Positions 25,234 to 35,156 are shown, numbered from the stretch's first letter. The stretch: 64,000 bases of DNA from CAWKOH01 sp963851245 (GCA_963851245.1 CAWKOH010000015.1:1-64000); one strand, 5' to 3'. The notes: a model not told the origin generated them from the letters alone. Translations and numbers: made by a program.

Positions 25234-26121
25234 ATGGACTTCACTGTCGCTCTCATCCTGGTCGGGATCGGGGTGGTCGCCATCCTGGCCCGCGAGGGTT
25301 ACCAAAGAGCCCACGCCCGGCCGACGGCCCGCTATCTCGAAGCGTTGCGCCGGGTGCATGACACGGCCCATGGTGAGACGGAGCTGCCACTGGGCAACCA
25401 CGCCGCCGCGCCGGGCACCGAGGCCCCCTCGCCTTCGCCGTTCGGGGTCGACGCCGCCGGACCAGGTCTGGAGGCGCCTCCGCTGCTGGGGGGCGATATC
25501 ACCGGTCCAGGTCTGGAGGCGCCCCCGCCGGCCCCGGTGGCACCTTCCGCCCGGCCCTGGGCCGACGTGCTCGGATCGGGAGTGGCTCGGCGTTCCTCAC
25601 GGCCCCGTCCCTTCGCCGGAGGACGGGTGATCCTGGTCGGGGCCGTGGTCGTGGCGCTCGTGGCGGTGTCGGGCCTCGGTTACCTGCTGGCCCACCACGG
25701 GGGTTCGGCGCCTACCGGAGCTACCGCTCCGACGACGGCGCCGGCCGGGGCGAGGAAGTCGAGTCCAACGACGACTGTCGCACCGGCTACCCTGCCTCCC
25801 GGTCCGGTCGTAACGGCCGGGGCCCAGAGCTCCGGGTCAGCCGCCTACACCGTGTCGTCGGGCCCGGTCCAGCTCGCTCTGGCCGCATCCAGCCGCTGCT
25901 GGATTGAGCTGCGGGCGGTCTCGGCCATAGGCCCGATCGTGTTCGAGGGTGTCTTGGGTCCAGGCGCCAGCCGGGCGTTCGAGAACGCCGTGGGCCTGTG
26001 GGTACGGCTCGGCTATCCGCCCGGAGTGGCGTTGGCCGTGGACGGGCGCCCGGTGGGCCTGCCGGCGTCGGCGTCCCCGCTGGATGTCACGGTGAACAGC
26101 GCCGCAGCCAACACGGCCTGA
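25234..26121 (+). CDS. Membrane protein with RodZ-like DUF4115 domain
   Basis: The 295-residue protein begins with a membrane segment (FTVALILVGIGVVAILA), has a Pro/Gly-rich cytoplasmic linker in which the stretch ...GPGLEAPP recurs twice, a second segment (VILVGAVVVALVAVSGLGYLLA, about residues 130-151), a Thr/Pro-rich linker and a C-terminal beta domain (about 205-290) with CWIELRAVS... FEGVLGPGASRAFENAVGLWVRLGYPPGVALAVDG. That domain matches the extracellular part of RodZ-type proteins. No helix-turn-helix is present, so it is not a full RodZ. It follows the DUF4388 gene by 21 bp. Confidence 0.8.
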   Translation: MDFTVALILVGIGVVAILAREGYQRAHARPTARYLEALRRVHDTAHGETELPLGNHAAAPGTEAPSPSPFGVDAAGPGLEAPPLLGGDITGPGLEAPPPAPVAPSARPWADVLGSGVARRSSRPRPFAGGRVILVGAVVVALVAVSGLGYLLAHHGGSAPTGATAPTTAPAGARKSSPTTTVAPATLPPGPVVTAGAQSSGSAAYTVSSGPVQLALAASSRCWIELRAVSAIGPIVFEGVLGPGASRAFENAVGLWVRLGYPPGVALAVDGRPVGLPASASPLDVTVNSAAANTA

Positions 26122-26130
26122 CTTTCGCCA

Positions 26131-29100
26131 CTAGGGGCGGTCCACCACGAAGTACTTGGCTTGGGGGTGGTGGCAGATGATTGCGGCCGTGGTCTGCTCG
26201 GGATGGAACTGCCACGAGGTCTCCTCGCTCACCTCCACGCCGATGCGATCGGCTGAGAGGAGCTCTGCACACTTGGCGTTGTCCTCCAGATCGGGGCAGG
26301 CGGGGTAGCCCCACGAGTAGCGTCCCCCCCGATACTGCTGCCGGAAAAGCCCGCCCAGCGTGGGGCCGTCCTCGCCGGCAAAGCCCCAGTCCTCCCTTAC
26401 GCGGCGATGCCAGTACTCCGCCAGTGCCTCGGTCATCTCCACGCCGAGGCCGTGCAGGTGTAGATAGTCCTGGTATTGGTTCTCGGCGAAGAGGCGGGCG
26501 GTCTCCTTGGATACCTTCGGACCCATCGTGACGACGTGGAAAGCGGCGTAGTCGATCTCTCCTGAGGCGGACGAGCGGAAGAAGTCAGCTATCGACAGCC
26601 ACGGATCTGTGGGCTGACGCGGGAAGGTGAAGCGGAGCCACTCAGAAGTGCGGGAGTCGTCCTTCCACACGATCAGGTCGTCGCCTTCGCTGTTGACGGC
26701 GAACCAGCCGTAGGCCACGGCCGGCTGAAGGATGCCAGACGAGCGGACCGCCCCCAGCTGTTCCCGGAAAACGCCGGAGACGCGCTGCTTGAAGTCGGCG
26801 TCGCTCTCGCCGATCGACTTGTCAGGGCGGTAGCCCCACTGACCGCGGAACAGGCCGGTCTGATTGAGGAAGGCGGCAATGTCGTCGAGGGGTATGCCCC
26901 GCTCGATCCTGCTCCCGACGAAGGGCGGGATGAAGACGGGGTTGTCCAGCGCCACGGACGGGGCTCGCGCCGGCTGGTGAACGGAGGGCGGCGCGCCGGC
27001 GGGTCCAGCCGCAGCCCGGGCGGCCCGGGGCCGGGCTCCCTCCCGTCCTTCGGGCACCAGCCCGAAGACGGCATCATCGGCGCTGCTGCGCTTGAGCTCC
27101 ATGAGCTTGTCCATCGTGGCCAGGCCCTCGAAGGCGTCCTTGCCGTAGAACAACCGGCCCCGGTACTCGGACCGGAGGTCCCTCTCCACGTACGTTCTCG
27201 TTAGCGCCGCCCCCCCGAGAATGACCGGTAGATCGGACAGACCACGCTCGTTGATCTCCAGCAGGTTCTCGCGCATGATCAATGTGCTTTTAACGAGCAG
27301 CCCCGACATCCCGATGGCGTCGGCACCCACTTTCTTGGCGGCCTCGAGCATCTCTGACAGCGGCACCTTGATCCCGAGGTTGTGGACCTCGTATCCGTTG
27401 TTCGTGAAGATGATGTCAACGAGGTTCTTACCGATGTCGTGGACGTCACCCTTCACGGTGGCCAACACGATGCGTCCCTTGCCGCCTGCCGCACTTTTCT
27501 CCATGTGAGGCTCGAGGAAGGCGACCGCGGTCTTCATGGTCTCCGCCGACTGGAGCACGAAGGGGAGCTGCATCTGGCCCGAACCGAACAGCTCGCCCAC
27601 GGTCTTCATGCCGCCGAGGAGGGGGCCGTTGATGACGTCCAGGGCGGCCCAGTCATGCGTCAGGGCCTCGTCCAGATCGATCTCCAATCCGTCTCGGTCC
27701 CCGTCGACGATCCGCTGTTCGAGCCGCCGTTCGACCGGCCATCCCGAGCGGTCCTCGGTCGCCACTGCGGCCGACGAGACTCCCTCGAAGATGCGCAGGA
27801 GTTCGGCTAAGGGGTCATATCCCTTGGCTTCGTCCCGCCGGTCGTAGATCAAGTCCAGGCAGACCTCGACGACCCTGGGATCGATCTTGTTGAGCGGCAT
27901 TATCCGGGCCGCGTGGACTATGGCGGCGTCGAGGCCGGCTTCCTGACACTCGTGCAGAAACACTGAGTTGAGCGCGTGGCGGGCAGCCGGTGACAAGCCG
28001 AAGCTGACATTCGAGAGGCCCACGATGGTGCCGACACCCGGAAGGGCGTTCTTGATGCGGCGAATTCCTTCGATGGTCTCGATTCCGTCCCGTCGGCTCT
28101 CCTCCATTCCGGTGCTGATAGGCAGGACCAGCGGATCGAAGAGCAGATCCACCGGGGCCAATCCGTAACGGTCGACGGCCAGGTGGTAGATGGCCTCGGC
28201 GGCGCGGAGCTTCCACTCCGCCGTCCTGGCCTGCCCCTCCTCGTCGATGCAGGTGCACACGACGGCGGCTCCGTATTCGCGAGCCAGGGACAGGAACCGG
28301 TCCAGCCGGGTACCCGGTGCGTCGCCGTCCTCCAGATTGACCGAGTTCAATATGGGCTTCCCGGCGATCAGTTGCAGCCCCGTCTCGATCACATCCGGCT
28401 CGGTCGAGTCCAGCATGATCGGCAGCGTGGCCTGGGTGGCGAACCGGCTCGCCACCTCCCTCATGTCCGATACGCCGTCCTCGCCGGTGTAGTCCACGCA
28501 CACGTCCAGCACGTGAGCCCCGCCCTTGACCGCTTCCCGGGCCATGGCCACGCAGGTATCCCAATCGTCGGCGAGCATCGCTTCCCGGAACTTCTTCGAC
28601 CCGTTGGCGTTCGTCCGCTCCCCGACGACCAGGAACGATGGGCTCTGGTCGTACGGGACGTGGCTGTAAATCGAAGCGACACCCGGTTCGACCTCCGGTT
28701 GTCGTACCCGCGGCACGAGAGGGTGGCAACGCTCGACGACGGCAGCCAGGTGGGCGGGGGTGGTGCCACAGCAACCTCCGACGACGCTGACCCCGTACTC
28801 CGTTATGAACCGAGCGTGGTGCTCGGCCAGCTCCGCCGGCGTGAGGTCGTAGTGCATCTGCCCGTCCACCACCGACGGTAACCCGGCGTTGGGTAGGACC
28901 GAGATCGGGATGCTCGCACGCTGCGACAGGTAGCGCAGGTGCTCGCTCATCTCCGCCGGACCGGTCGCGCAGTTCAGCCCGATCACGTCCGGGGTCAGAG
29001 CCTCGAGGGTTGTCAGCGCGGCGCCGATCTCGGTGCCCATCAGCATGCGCCCGGTCGTTTCGATCGTGACCTGCACCTGGATCGGCACCTGGCGCCCGCA

Positions 29101-29631
29101 GTCGGCCATTGCTCGCCGGCAGCCGATAATGGCGGCCTTGGCCTGGAGAAGGTCCTGGACGGTCTCGACGACGAGGAGGTCCACGCCGCCCTCGAGTAAC
29201 CCGGTCGCCGCTATCTGGTAGCCGTCGCGCTGCTCGATGAAGGGGATCTGCCCCAGCGAGGCGATCTTGGTGCCTGGGCCCAGGGACCCGGCCACCCATC
29301 TGCCGTCACGGTCCGCGCCTGCGACGTCACCGGCGATCCGGGCCGCCTTGGCGGCCAGCTCCTGGGTGCGGTCCGCCAGACCGTACTCGGCCAGCACCCA
29401 TGGAAGGCTGCCGAAGCTGTTGGTCTCCACCACGTCGCAACCCACGGCGAAGAAGCTGCGGTGCAGCTCGGCCACCACGTCGGGACGGGTTTCGACCAAC
29501 ATCTCGTTGCAACCTTCGAGCGCCGGGCCCCCGAAATCGTCGGGCCCGAGGTGGCGCAGCTGGAGGTTCGTCCCCGTGGCGCCGTCAAAGACGACCACCC
29601 GCTCCCGCACTGCCTCCACGTATGAACTCAC
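26131..29631 (-). CDS. metH: Cobalamin-dependent methionine synthase MetH
   Basis: This 1166-residue enzyme transfers the methyl group of methyltetrahydrofolate to homocysteine through cobalamin. In order: homocysteine domain (about 1-310) with zinc cysteines in GLNCATG and VGGCCGTTPAH; pterin domain (about 330-600) with LVVGERTNANGSKKFREA; B12 domain (about 630-870) with DVHDIGKN, where His731 is the lower cobalt ligand; and the SAM-binding reactivation domain (about 900-1166) ending WGYPACPDLEDNAKCAELL. All four modules are intact. The start GTG 29631 lies 7 bp after a TAGCCT -10 box, so the transcript is likely leaderless and no B12 riboswitch fits upstream. A cobalamin adenosyltransferase lies 2 kb away. 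Confidence 0.96.
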   Translation of the reverse strand: MSSYVEAVRERVVVFDGATGTNLQLRHLGPDDFGGPALEGCNEMLVETRPDVVAELHRSFFAVGCDVVETNSFGSLPWVLAEYGLADRTQELAAKAARIAGDVAGADRDGRWVAGSLGPGTKIASLGQIPFIEQRDGYQIAATGLLEGGVDLLVVETVQDLLQAKAAIIGCRRAMADCGRQVPIQVQVTIETTGRMLMGTEIGAALTTLEALTPDVIGLNCATGPAEMSEHLRYLSQRASIPISVLPNAGLPSVVDGQMHYDLTPAELAEHHARFITEYGVSVVGGCCGTTPAHLAAVVERCHPLVPRVRQPEVEPGVASIYSHVPYDQSPSFLVVGERTNANGSKKFREAMLADDWDTCVAMAREAVKGGAHVLDVCVDYTGEDGVSDMREVASRFATQATLPIMLDSTEPDVIETGLQLIAGKPILNSVNLEDGDAPGTRLDRFLSLAREYGAAVVCTCIDEEGQARTAEWKLRAAEAIYHLAVDRYGLAPVDLLFDPLVLPISTGMEESRRDGIETIEGIRRIKNALPGVGTIVGLSNVSFGLSPAARHALNSVFLHECQEAGLDAAIVHAARIMPLNKIDPRVVEVCLDLIYDRRDEAKGYDPLAELLRIFEGVSSAAVATEDRSGWPVERRLEQRIVDGDRDGLEIDLDEALTHDWAALDVINGPLLGGMKTVGELFGSGQMQLPFVLQSAETMKTAVAFLEPHMEKSAAGGKGRIVLATVKGDVHDIGKNLVDIIFTNNGYEVHNLGIKVPLSEMLEAAKKVGADAIGMSGLLVKSTLIMRENLLEINERGLSDLPVILGGAALTRTYVERDLRSEYRGRLFYGKDAFEGLATMDKLMELKRSSADDAVFGLVPEGREGARPRAARAAAGPAGAPPSVHQPARAPSVALDNPVFIPPFVGSRIERGIPLDDIAAFLNQTGLFRGQWGYRPDKSIGESDADFKQRVSGVFREQLGAVRSSGILQPAVAYGWFAVNSEGDDLIVWKDDSRTSEWLRFTFPRQPTDPWLSIADFFRSSASGEIDYAAFHVVTMGPKVSKETARLFAENQYQDYLHLHGLGVEMTEALAEYWHRRVREDWGFAGEDGPTLGGLFRQQYRGGRYSWGYPACPDLEDNAKCAELLSADRIGVEVSEETSWQFHPEQTTAAIICHHPQAKYFVVDRP

Positions 29632-29638
29632 CCGCTAC

Positions 29639-29644
29639 AGGCTA
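29639..29644 (-). promoter_or_regulatory. -10 box (TAGCCT) of metH
   Basis: TAGCCT on the minus strand is separated by 7 bp from the GTG start of metH at 29631. This is the spacing expected for transcription starting at or next to the start codon. Confidence 0.55.
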
Positions 29645-29708
29645 CAGGGACTGGTGATTCGACCTGGGTCAGATCCGGGCCCCCCGGGTCGATCTGCGGC
29701 GGGGAGGG

Positions 29709-29714
29709 TACCCT
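29709..29714 (+). promoter_or_regulatory. -10 box (TACCCT) of the ceramidase gene
   Basis: TACCCT is followed after 6 bp by the GTG at 29721, again leaving no room for a ribosome site. The metH and ceramidase promoters are back to back within about 90 bp. Confidence 0.55.
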
Positions 29715-29720
29715 GCCCGG

Positions 29721-31667
29721 GTGAGCGGAGCAGGCGGTTACCTCGTCGGAAGGGGTATTTCCGACATCACGGGCGAGGTGGCCGGATGCGGGATGCTGGG
29801 CTACGGAAAGTCGTCTCAACGCACTCGCGGGCTGCACATGCGACTGCGGTCCCGGGCTTTCGTTTTCATGTCCCACGACACCGGGCAGCGGGTTCTGCTG
29901 TCGATCAACGACCTGCCCATGGTCTTCGAGAGCGTTCACAGCGAGGTGCTGTCCAGGCTGTCGGAGCTTTACGAATTGGCCTACAGCGACCGGAACGTCG
30001 TTATCACCGCCACGCACACCCATTGCGGGCCGGGTGGCTACTCCCACCATCTCTTGTACAACTCCAACACCGGTGGCTTCCGGCCGTTGACGTTCGCCGC
30101 CATAGTCGATGGCATCATCGAGGCGGCGGTGCGTGCTCACCAGGACCTGGCACCCACGGAGTTGATGCTGGGCCATGGTGAGCTTCACGATGCCAGTTCG
30201 AACCGATCCCTGGCGGCCTTCGAGCGCAACCCGGTCGAGGATCGGGCCCAGTTCCCTGGGGGGATCGACCCTCAGACGACAGTTCTGGCCATGAAACGTA
30301 AAGACGACGTCGTCGGAGTCATCAACTGGTTCCCCACCCACTGCACGAGCATGACCAACCGGAACCTTCTGATCAGCTCGGACAACAAGGGATACGCCGC
30401 CTACCACTGGGAACGGCTGACCGAGGGGATCGACTACCTCGATGACGTCCCTCCGTCGTTCATCTCGGCGTTTGCCCAAACCAACGCGGGCGACATGTCT
30501 CCCAACCTGAACCACCGGCCCGGTAGCGGCCCGACCGAGGACCAGTTCGACAACACGCGCATCATCGGCGAGCGGCAGTACGAGTCGGCGGCGGCCGCCC
30601 TCAAGGAAGCGGCTCCCGTGGAGGGGCCGATCGACTCCCGGATCACCTACGTGAACCTGGCCTCCTGTGAGGTGGGGGGCGAGTTCACGGGCGATCGAAA
30701 GCCCCATCGCACCGGGTCCGCATGCGGAGGCGCCGCGTCCTTCGCCGGCACTGACGAAGGTCCCGGTTTCGTCGGGTTCCGGCAGGGCCGCAACCGCTTT
30801 TGGGACGGCCTGGCGACTTGGGTCTGGTACCGCCTTTCCCCGGAGTTGCGGGAGGCTCAGGCTCCCAAAGGTATCGTCGTTCCGGGCGGTCTGATCAATC
30901 GGATCTTGCCTCTCGTACAGGAGCGCGTCCCCGTGCAACTGCTGCGAATCGGCCCGCTCCACCTCTTGACCATCCCCGGCGAAGCGACGATAGTTGCCGG
31001 CCTGCGACTGCGGCGAGCGGTGGCGAACGTTCTCGGAATCTCCATCACCGACGTCCTCGTCGCCGGCTACAGCAACGCCTACATCCACTACGTGACCACT
31101 CCCGAGGAGTACGAATCGCAGCGTTACGAGGGGGGAAGCACTCTCTTCGGGCGCTGGGAGCTCGCTGCCTTTCAACAGACGGCGGTCCGCTTGGCCGAGG
31201 CCATGCGTGACGGGATTCCGGCGCCTCGCGGCGATCCGCCAACCTCGACCAAGACACCCCGGCTCGCCCGGACGCCCGCCCGGGTGGACGAGGCCCCGCC
31301 CGGCCGGGCCCTCGGCGACGTTCTCCGCGAGCCCCGACTGTCGTATCTCCCGGGCGAGCGGGTCACCGTCCTCATCGCCGGGACCAATCCGAACAACGAC
31401 CTCCGGCGCGGATCCACGTACTTCCGTGTGGAGCGCCAGGAGGGCGCGAGCTGGACGCGGGTCGCAGACGACGGAGACTGGTCCACGAGGCTGCACTGGA
31501 CGCCTCGTAACCGAGCCATATCCGAACTGGCGATCACCTGGGACATCGGGGCCGAAACCTCGCCGGGCCAATACCGCATCACCTGCTTCGGCGCCGCCAG
31601 ACAGCCGTCGGGCGGGCTCCAACCTGTCGAGACCTGCACGAGAATATTCAGCGTCGGGGCGCTCTAG
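29721..31667 (+). CDS. Neutral/alkaline ceramidase
   Basis: The 648-residue protein belongs to the neutral ceramidase family, zinc amidases that split ceramide into sphingosine and a fatty acid. Zinc-binding blocks are ATHTHCGPGG and NWFPTHCTSM; the catalytic serine is S260 in TNAGDMSPNL. The C-terminal third (from about residue 500) has the beta-sandwich domain with PRLSYLPGERVTVLIAGTNPNNDLR. There is no signal peptide or membrane segment, unlike many secreted homologues, so either an unusual export route or a cytoplasmic role is implied. Mycobacterial homologues exist. The GTG start is supported by the leaderless -10 box. Confidence 0.9.
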   Translation: MSGAGGYLVGRGISDITGEVAGCGMLGYGKSSQRTRGLHMRLRSRAFVFMSHDTGQRVLLSINDLPMVFESVHSEVLSRLSELYELAYSDRNVVITATHTHCGPGGYSHHLLYNSNTGGFRPLTFAAIVDGIIEAAVRAHQDLAPTELMLGHGELHDASSNRSLAAFERNPVEDRAQFPGGIDPQTTVLAMKRKDDVVGVINWFPTHCTSMTNRNLLISSDNKGYAAYHWERLTEGIDYLDDVPPSFISAFAQTNAGDMSPNLNHRPGSGPTEDQFDNTRIIGERQYESAAAALKEAAPVEGPIDSRITYVNLASCEVGGEFTGDRKPHRTGSACGGAASFAGTDEGPGFVGFRQGRNRFWDGLATWVWYRLSPELREAQAPKGIVVPGGLINRILPLVQERVPVQLLRIGPLHLLTIPGEATIVAGLRLRRAVANVLGISITDVLVAGYSNAYIHYVTTPEEYESQRYEGGSTLFGRWELAAFQQTAVRLAEAMRDGIPAPRGDPPTSTKTPRLARTPARVDEAPPGRALGDVLREPRLSYLPGERVTVLIAGTNPNNDLRRGSTYFRVERQEGASWTRVADDGDWSTRLHWTPRNRAISELAITWDIGAETSPGQYRITCFGAARQPSGGLQPVETCTRIFSVGAL

Positions 31668-31742
31668 GTCGCCTGACGCCCCGACCTGAGAGCGCGAGGA
31701 CGGGCCGGACGCCACACCTAGCCCATTAGGCTCCCCAGAGCC

Positions 31743-32318
31743 ATGAAGATCTACACGTGCCGAGGCGACGACGGGACGACCGGTCTGCTCTATGGCGGAC
31801 GGGTAGCGAAGGACTCTCGGTCGATCGAGGCCAACGGCGCTGTCGACGAGGCCCAGGCTGCGCTCGGTCTGGTCCGATCCGAGGTGGAAAAAGGATCGGA
31901 GCTGGACACCCTGCTGGTCGGCCTTGCTCGGGACCTCTACGTGCTGATGGCCGAGCTGGCCACGGCCGGCGAGAACCGCCACAAACTCAAGCCTGGTGTG
32001 ACCTTGGTCACTGAGGAGATGGTACGGGCTCTGGAGGTTCATATTGACGACCTCTCGGGCCGGTATCCACCCATAACCGATTTCGTCATCCCCGGTCAGG
32101 ACCGGGTGTCGGCCGGCCTCGACGTGGCCCGCACGGCCGCCCGCCGGGCCGAACGAGCCTCGCTCGGCACGGCCGCCGAAGGGTCTCTGGTTGTCCAATA
32201 TCTGAACCGGCTGTCGGATCTGCTCTGGACGATGGCCCGCTGGCAGGAGCACGGCGCGTCTCTGCTGTCCCGGCAGGCTCGCCCGGCCATGACTCTCACA
32301 GAGGAGGACCAAGAGTGA
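31743..32318 (+). CDS. Cob(I)alamin adenosyltransferase, PduO type
   Basis: A 191-residue enzyme that adenosylates cob(I)alamin with ATP to make adenosylcobalamin. Family motifs are TCRGDDGTTGLLYGGRVAKDS (ATP loop with TGLLYG), EANGAVDEAQAALGL, and ARTAARRAERASL with the conserved basic residues, then LNRLSDLLW. It fits the B12 use seen at metH, though metH itself needs methylcobalamin. A TAGGCT -10-like box ends 10 bp before the ATG. The aminopeptidase start overlaps its stop. Confidence 0.93.
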   Translation: MKIYTCRGDDGTTGLLYGGRVAKDSRSIEANGAVDEAQAALGLVRSEVEKGSELDTLLVGLARDLYVLMAELATAGENRHKLKPGVTLVTEEMVRALEVHIDDLSGRYPPITDFVIPGQDRVSAGLDVARTAARRAERASLGTAAEGSLVVQYLNRLSDLLWTMARWQEHGASLLSRQARPAMTLTEEDQE

Positions 32319-33763
32319 CCATTCCCCGTTTCAGCGCGGCCGACCGCATACCGGGCGACGCGCCTGTACTGGGGGTACCCGTGTACGCCGACCTGACCAC
32401 ACCCAGGGGCGCCGGAGCGGAGCTGAGTTCGTCCTATCTGGTGCAACGCCGCTTCGAGGGAAAGCCGGGGCAGGCTCAGGCTTTGATGGCCGACGACGGG
32501 ACGACAGTCGTCGCGCTGGGAGTGGGTGTGGCCGGATCGGTGGACGCCGACGTGCTTCGCCGGGCCGGGGCGGCCTTGGCGCGCAATGCCGGCAATGCAG
32601 CGGAAGTGGCGACCACCCTCCCCCTGGCGGTCGAGGACCGGGACCTCGCTGCTGCCATTGTCGAGGGGATGGGACTGGGTGCCTACAGATACGCGTCGGC
32701 ACCGAAGCGGGTGGAGCGCAATGGGCGCTTCGAGCACGCCACCCTGGTCGGAGCAGATCGTGAGCCGGTCCAGCGCGGCCAGGTGGCCGTCGATGCCACC
32801 TGGAGGGCAAGGGACTGGGTAAACCGACCCGCCCGGGAACTGACTCCACGGGAGTTCGCGAAGGCCGTGACCGAGGCGGCCGACGGCACTGAAGTTGACG
32901 TGGAGGTGTGGGAGGAAGACCGCATCGAGTCCGAGCGCTTGGGCGGACTGCTCGGGGTCGCGGCCGGTGCAGCCGAACCGCCCCGTCTCCTGCGCCTGAA
33001 GTATGAGCCCAAACGCAGCCGGCGCGCGAGACGGGCAGCTCCCACCATCGCTCTGGTCGGCAAGGGCATCACCTTCGACTCGGGCGGCCTGTCCCTCAAG
33101 CCGCCGGCGGGGATGATGCACATGAAGGCCGACATGGGCGGAGCCGCCGCCGTGATATCGGCCACCTTGGCGGCGGCCGAGCTAGGGCTCCCGATCAACG
33201 TGACCGGCTGGGTCGCCGCCACGGAGAACATGCCCAGCGGAACCGCCATACATCCAGGAGACGTGCTCGTGGCCCGCAATGGCAAGAGCATCGAGGTCCT
33301 CAACACCGATGCGGAAGGACGCTTGATACTCGCCGACGCTCTCTCCCTGGCCGCGGAGGAAGAGCCTGACGCCATCGTGGATGCAGCCACCCTCACGGGA
33401 GGCCAGGGCGTGGCCCTGGGCGACTCCGTGGCGGCCGTCTTGGGCACCGACGAGCAAGTGGTGCGCCGCCTCGTGGCGGCGGGGGAGGCGGCTGGTGAGC
33501 CACTGTGGGAGCTGCCCCTTTTCCCCGGGTACCGCAAGCAGCTCGACTCGGAGGTGGCGGACCTGAGGAATGTGACAGGCAAGCCGGCTGCCTCCACGAT
33601 AATGGCGGCCCTTTTCCTCCAGGAGTTCGCCGGCGGCTTGCCCTGGGCCCACCTGGACATCGCATCGCCGGCATGGTCGGAGTCGGATGACGGCTGGATA
33701 ACCAGGGGAGCGACCGGTTGGGGGGTGCGCACCCTGATCGAGATGTTGCGCGCTTGGCGTTAG
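32315..33763 (+). CDS. pepA: Leucyl aminopeptidase (M17)
   Basis: A 482-residue cytosolic dizinc peptidase that removes N-terminal amino acids. The N-terminal domain (about 1-170) is variable; the catalytic domain has VGKGITFDSGGLSLKPPAGMMHMKADMGGAA with the metal-binding Lys and Asp, the signature NTDAEGRLILADAL, and a C-terminal GVRTLIEML helix. The GTG start overlaps the adenosyltransferase stop by 4 bp, so the two are coupled. It converges on the tldE gene, 4 bp away. Confidence 0.95.
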   Translation: MTIPRFSAADRIPGDAPVLGVPVYADLTTPRGAGAELSSSYLVQRRFEGKPGQAQALMADDGTTVVALGVGVAGSVDADVLRRAGAALARNAGNAAEVATTLPLAVEDRDLAAAIVEGMGLGAYRYASAPKRVERNGRFEHATLVGADREPVQRGQVAVDATWRARDWVNRPARELTPREFAKAVTEAADGTEVDVEVWEEDRIESERLGGLLGVAAGAAEPPRLLRLKYEPKRSRRARRAAPTIALVGKGITFDSGGLSLKPPAGMMHMKADMGGAAAVISATLAAAELGLPINVTGWVAATENMPSGTAIHPGDVLVARNGKSIEVLNTDAEGRLILADALSLAAEEEPDAIVDAATLTGGQGVALGDSVAAVLGTDEQVVRRLVAAGEAAGEPLWELPLFPGYRKQLDSEVADLRNVTGKPAASTIMAALFLQEFAGGLPWAHLDIASPAWSESDDGWITRGATGWGVRTLIEMLRAWR

Positions 33764-33767
33764 ATGC

Positions 33768-35156
33768 CTACTCGGCTTGACTCACTGACGACATGTTGAA
33801 GTCGGCCACCCGGAGCGGAGGCATGATCACGCGGGTGAAGTAATCGCACCACTCGCGGGGCAGGGTGCGCCGGCTGGCGCCGGCCTCGACGATCCGCCCG
33901 AGCAGATCGACCGGGCTCTCGTTGAAACGGAAGTTGTTGACGGCGCCCACCACTTCGCCTCCCTCGACCAGGTAGACCCCGTCGCGGGTTAGACCGGTGA
34001 GCAGCATCGTTTGCGGGTCGACCTCGCGGATGTACCAGAGGCAGGTGAGGAGAAGGCCGCGTCCCAAGGCGGACACCATCTCGGCGCCGCTGGCTGCCCC
34101 GGTGGCCGGACCGTCGAGGATCAGGTTGTCGACGTAGGGAGTGAAAGGAAGGCCGCTGGCGGCGGCCGACTGACGGGTTTGCACAAGCGAGGACAGCACC
34201 CCGCCCGAGATCCACGATGTGGGCCCGAGCGGGGATCCGTTATCGAAGACCGAGGCGGCGGCGCTCGAGCTGTGAGTCAGGGCGAAAGGCGCACACTCGA
34301 CCTGTGTAGCCCTGGGATCGCTCCGCAGATCGATACCGACCGGTGACAACGAGTCGCCGACCCTTGTTCCTCCGCCGGGGCGGCTGAACGCCGTGCGGCC
34401 GTCGGCGGCGTCACGGGCCCCGGCCGACCAGTACAGGGGGATCATGAGATCCGCGACCGCCGAGGGCGGCAGGATGGTGTCGTAGCGGCCGGCGGGAAGG
34501 TCGACGCGGCGCGACGCCCAATCCAGCCGTTGAGAGAGCTCGGCGGTTACGGCTGGGACGTCGACGTCAGTGAAATCCGAGGATGGCACTCCGGCCCAGG
34601 CGGATCGGGCGTAGTCAGCGGACTTGGCGTTGATCTCGACATGTCCGGTGGGTTGGTCGTGGCGGGACCGGAGGCCGTTCGACGAGCCCAGATAGGTGGT
34701 GTGGATCTGGTGGTCGGCGAACCCGAACAGCAACTGGCCCGAACCGGATGCGTGCTCGAGGGCCCGGCCCAGGTCGGCTGCGAATGTCGAGAAGACAGCG
34801 ATCGAGGTCTCGTCCGGCGCCGCGTCCCAATCCCCACGCGAGCTGTTCGACCCAACGAGCGGAGCCCGGTCCTCGGCGGGGGAGGCAGAACGAGCTGTGG
34901 CCTCGGCCGCTTCGACGACTCCAGGAAGTGATTCTGCGGTCACCCCTTCCTCGGTGACGACACCGACCGCCCCGTCCACAATAGCGATGACCGTGAGCTG
35001 CCGGCTGCGGGAAACGCCGTTGGTCGTCAGCGAGTTGTGGGCCCAGCGCAGGTTGGCCTCCGTCACCGCGTCGGCAATCACCACACACTCGTCCGCCGTC
35101 GAAAGGTCCAGGGCCCGTTCGACCAGGCGCTGCGGCGCCGAGTCACCGGCCTTCAT
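33768..35156 (-). CDS. TldE/PmbA-family protein
   Basis: The partner of TldD in the TldD/TldE metalloprotease, which trims peptides in other bacteria (for example microcin leaders and antitoxins). The 462-residue product has LRWAHNSLTTNGVSRSRQLTV in the N-terminal domain and IREVDPQTMLLTGLTRDGVYLVEGGEVVGAVNNFRFNESPV in the C-terminal beta domain, the E-subunit pattern without a HExxxH site. ATG 35156 overlaps the tldD stop (ATGA); a longer upstream reading lies inside tldD. The peptides processed here are unknown. Confidence 0.88.
   Translation of the reverse strand: MKAGDSAPQRLVERALDLSTADECVVIADAVTEANLRWAHNSLTTNGVSRSRQLTVIAIVDGAVGVVTEEGVTAESLPGVVEAAEATARSASPAEDRAPLVGSNSSRGDWDAAPDETSIAVFSTFAADLGRALEHASGSGQLLFGFADHQIHTTYLGSSNGLRSRHDQPTGHVEINAKSADYARSAWAGVPSSDFTDVDVPAVTAELSQRLDWASRRVDLPAGRYDTILPPSAVADLMIPLYWSAGARDAADGRTAFSRPGGGTRVGDSLSPVGIDLRSDPRATQVECAPFALTHSSSAAASVFDNGSPLGPTSWISGGVLSSLVQTRQSAAASGLPFTPYVDNLILDGPATGAASGAEMVSALGRGLLLTCLWYIREVDPQTMLLTGLTRDGVYLVEGGEVVGAVNNFRFNESPVDLLGRIVEAGASRRTLPREWCDYFTRVIMPPLRVADFNMSSVSQAE

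Noticed and set aside
29632..29720. A cobalamin riboswitch in front of metH
   Set aside because: Only about 90 bp separate metH and the ceramidase gene, too short for a B12 aptamer, and metH has a leaderless -10 box.
29628..32312. An open antisense frame of 894 codons opposite the ceramidase and adenosyltransferase genes
   Set aside because: It mirrors real genes, has no family motif and is explained by the high GC content and codon bias of the other strand.
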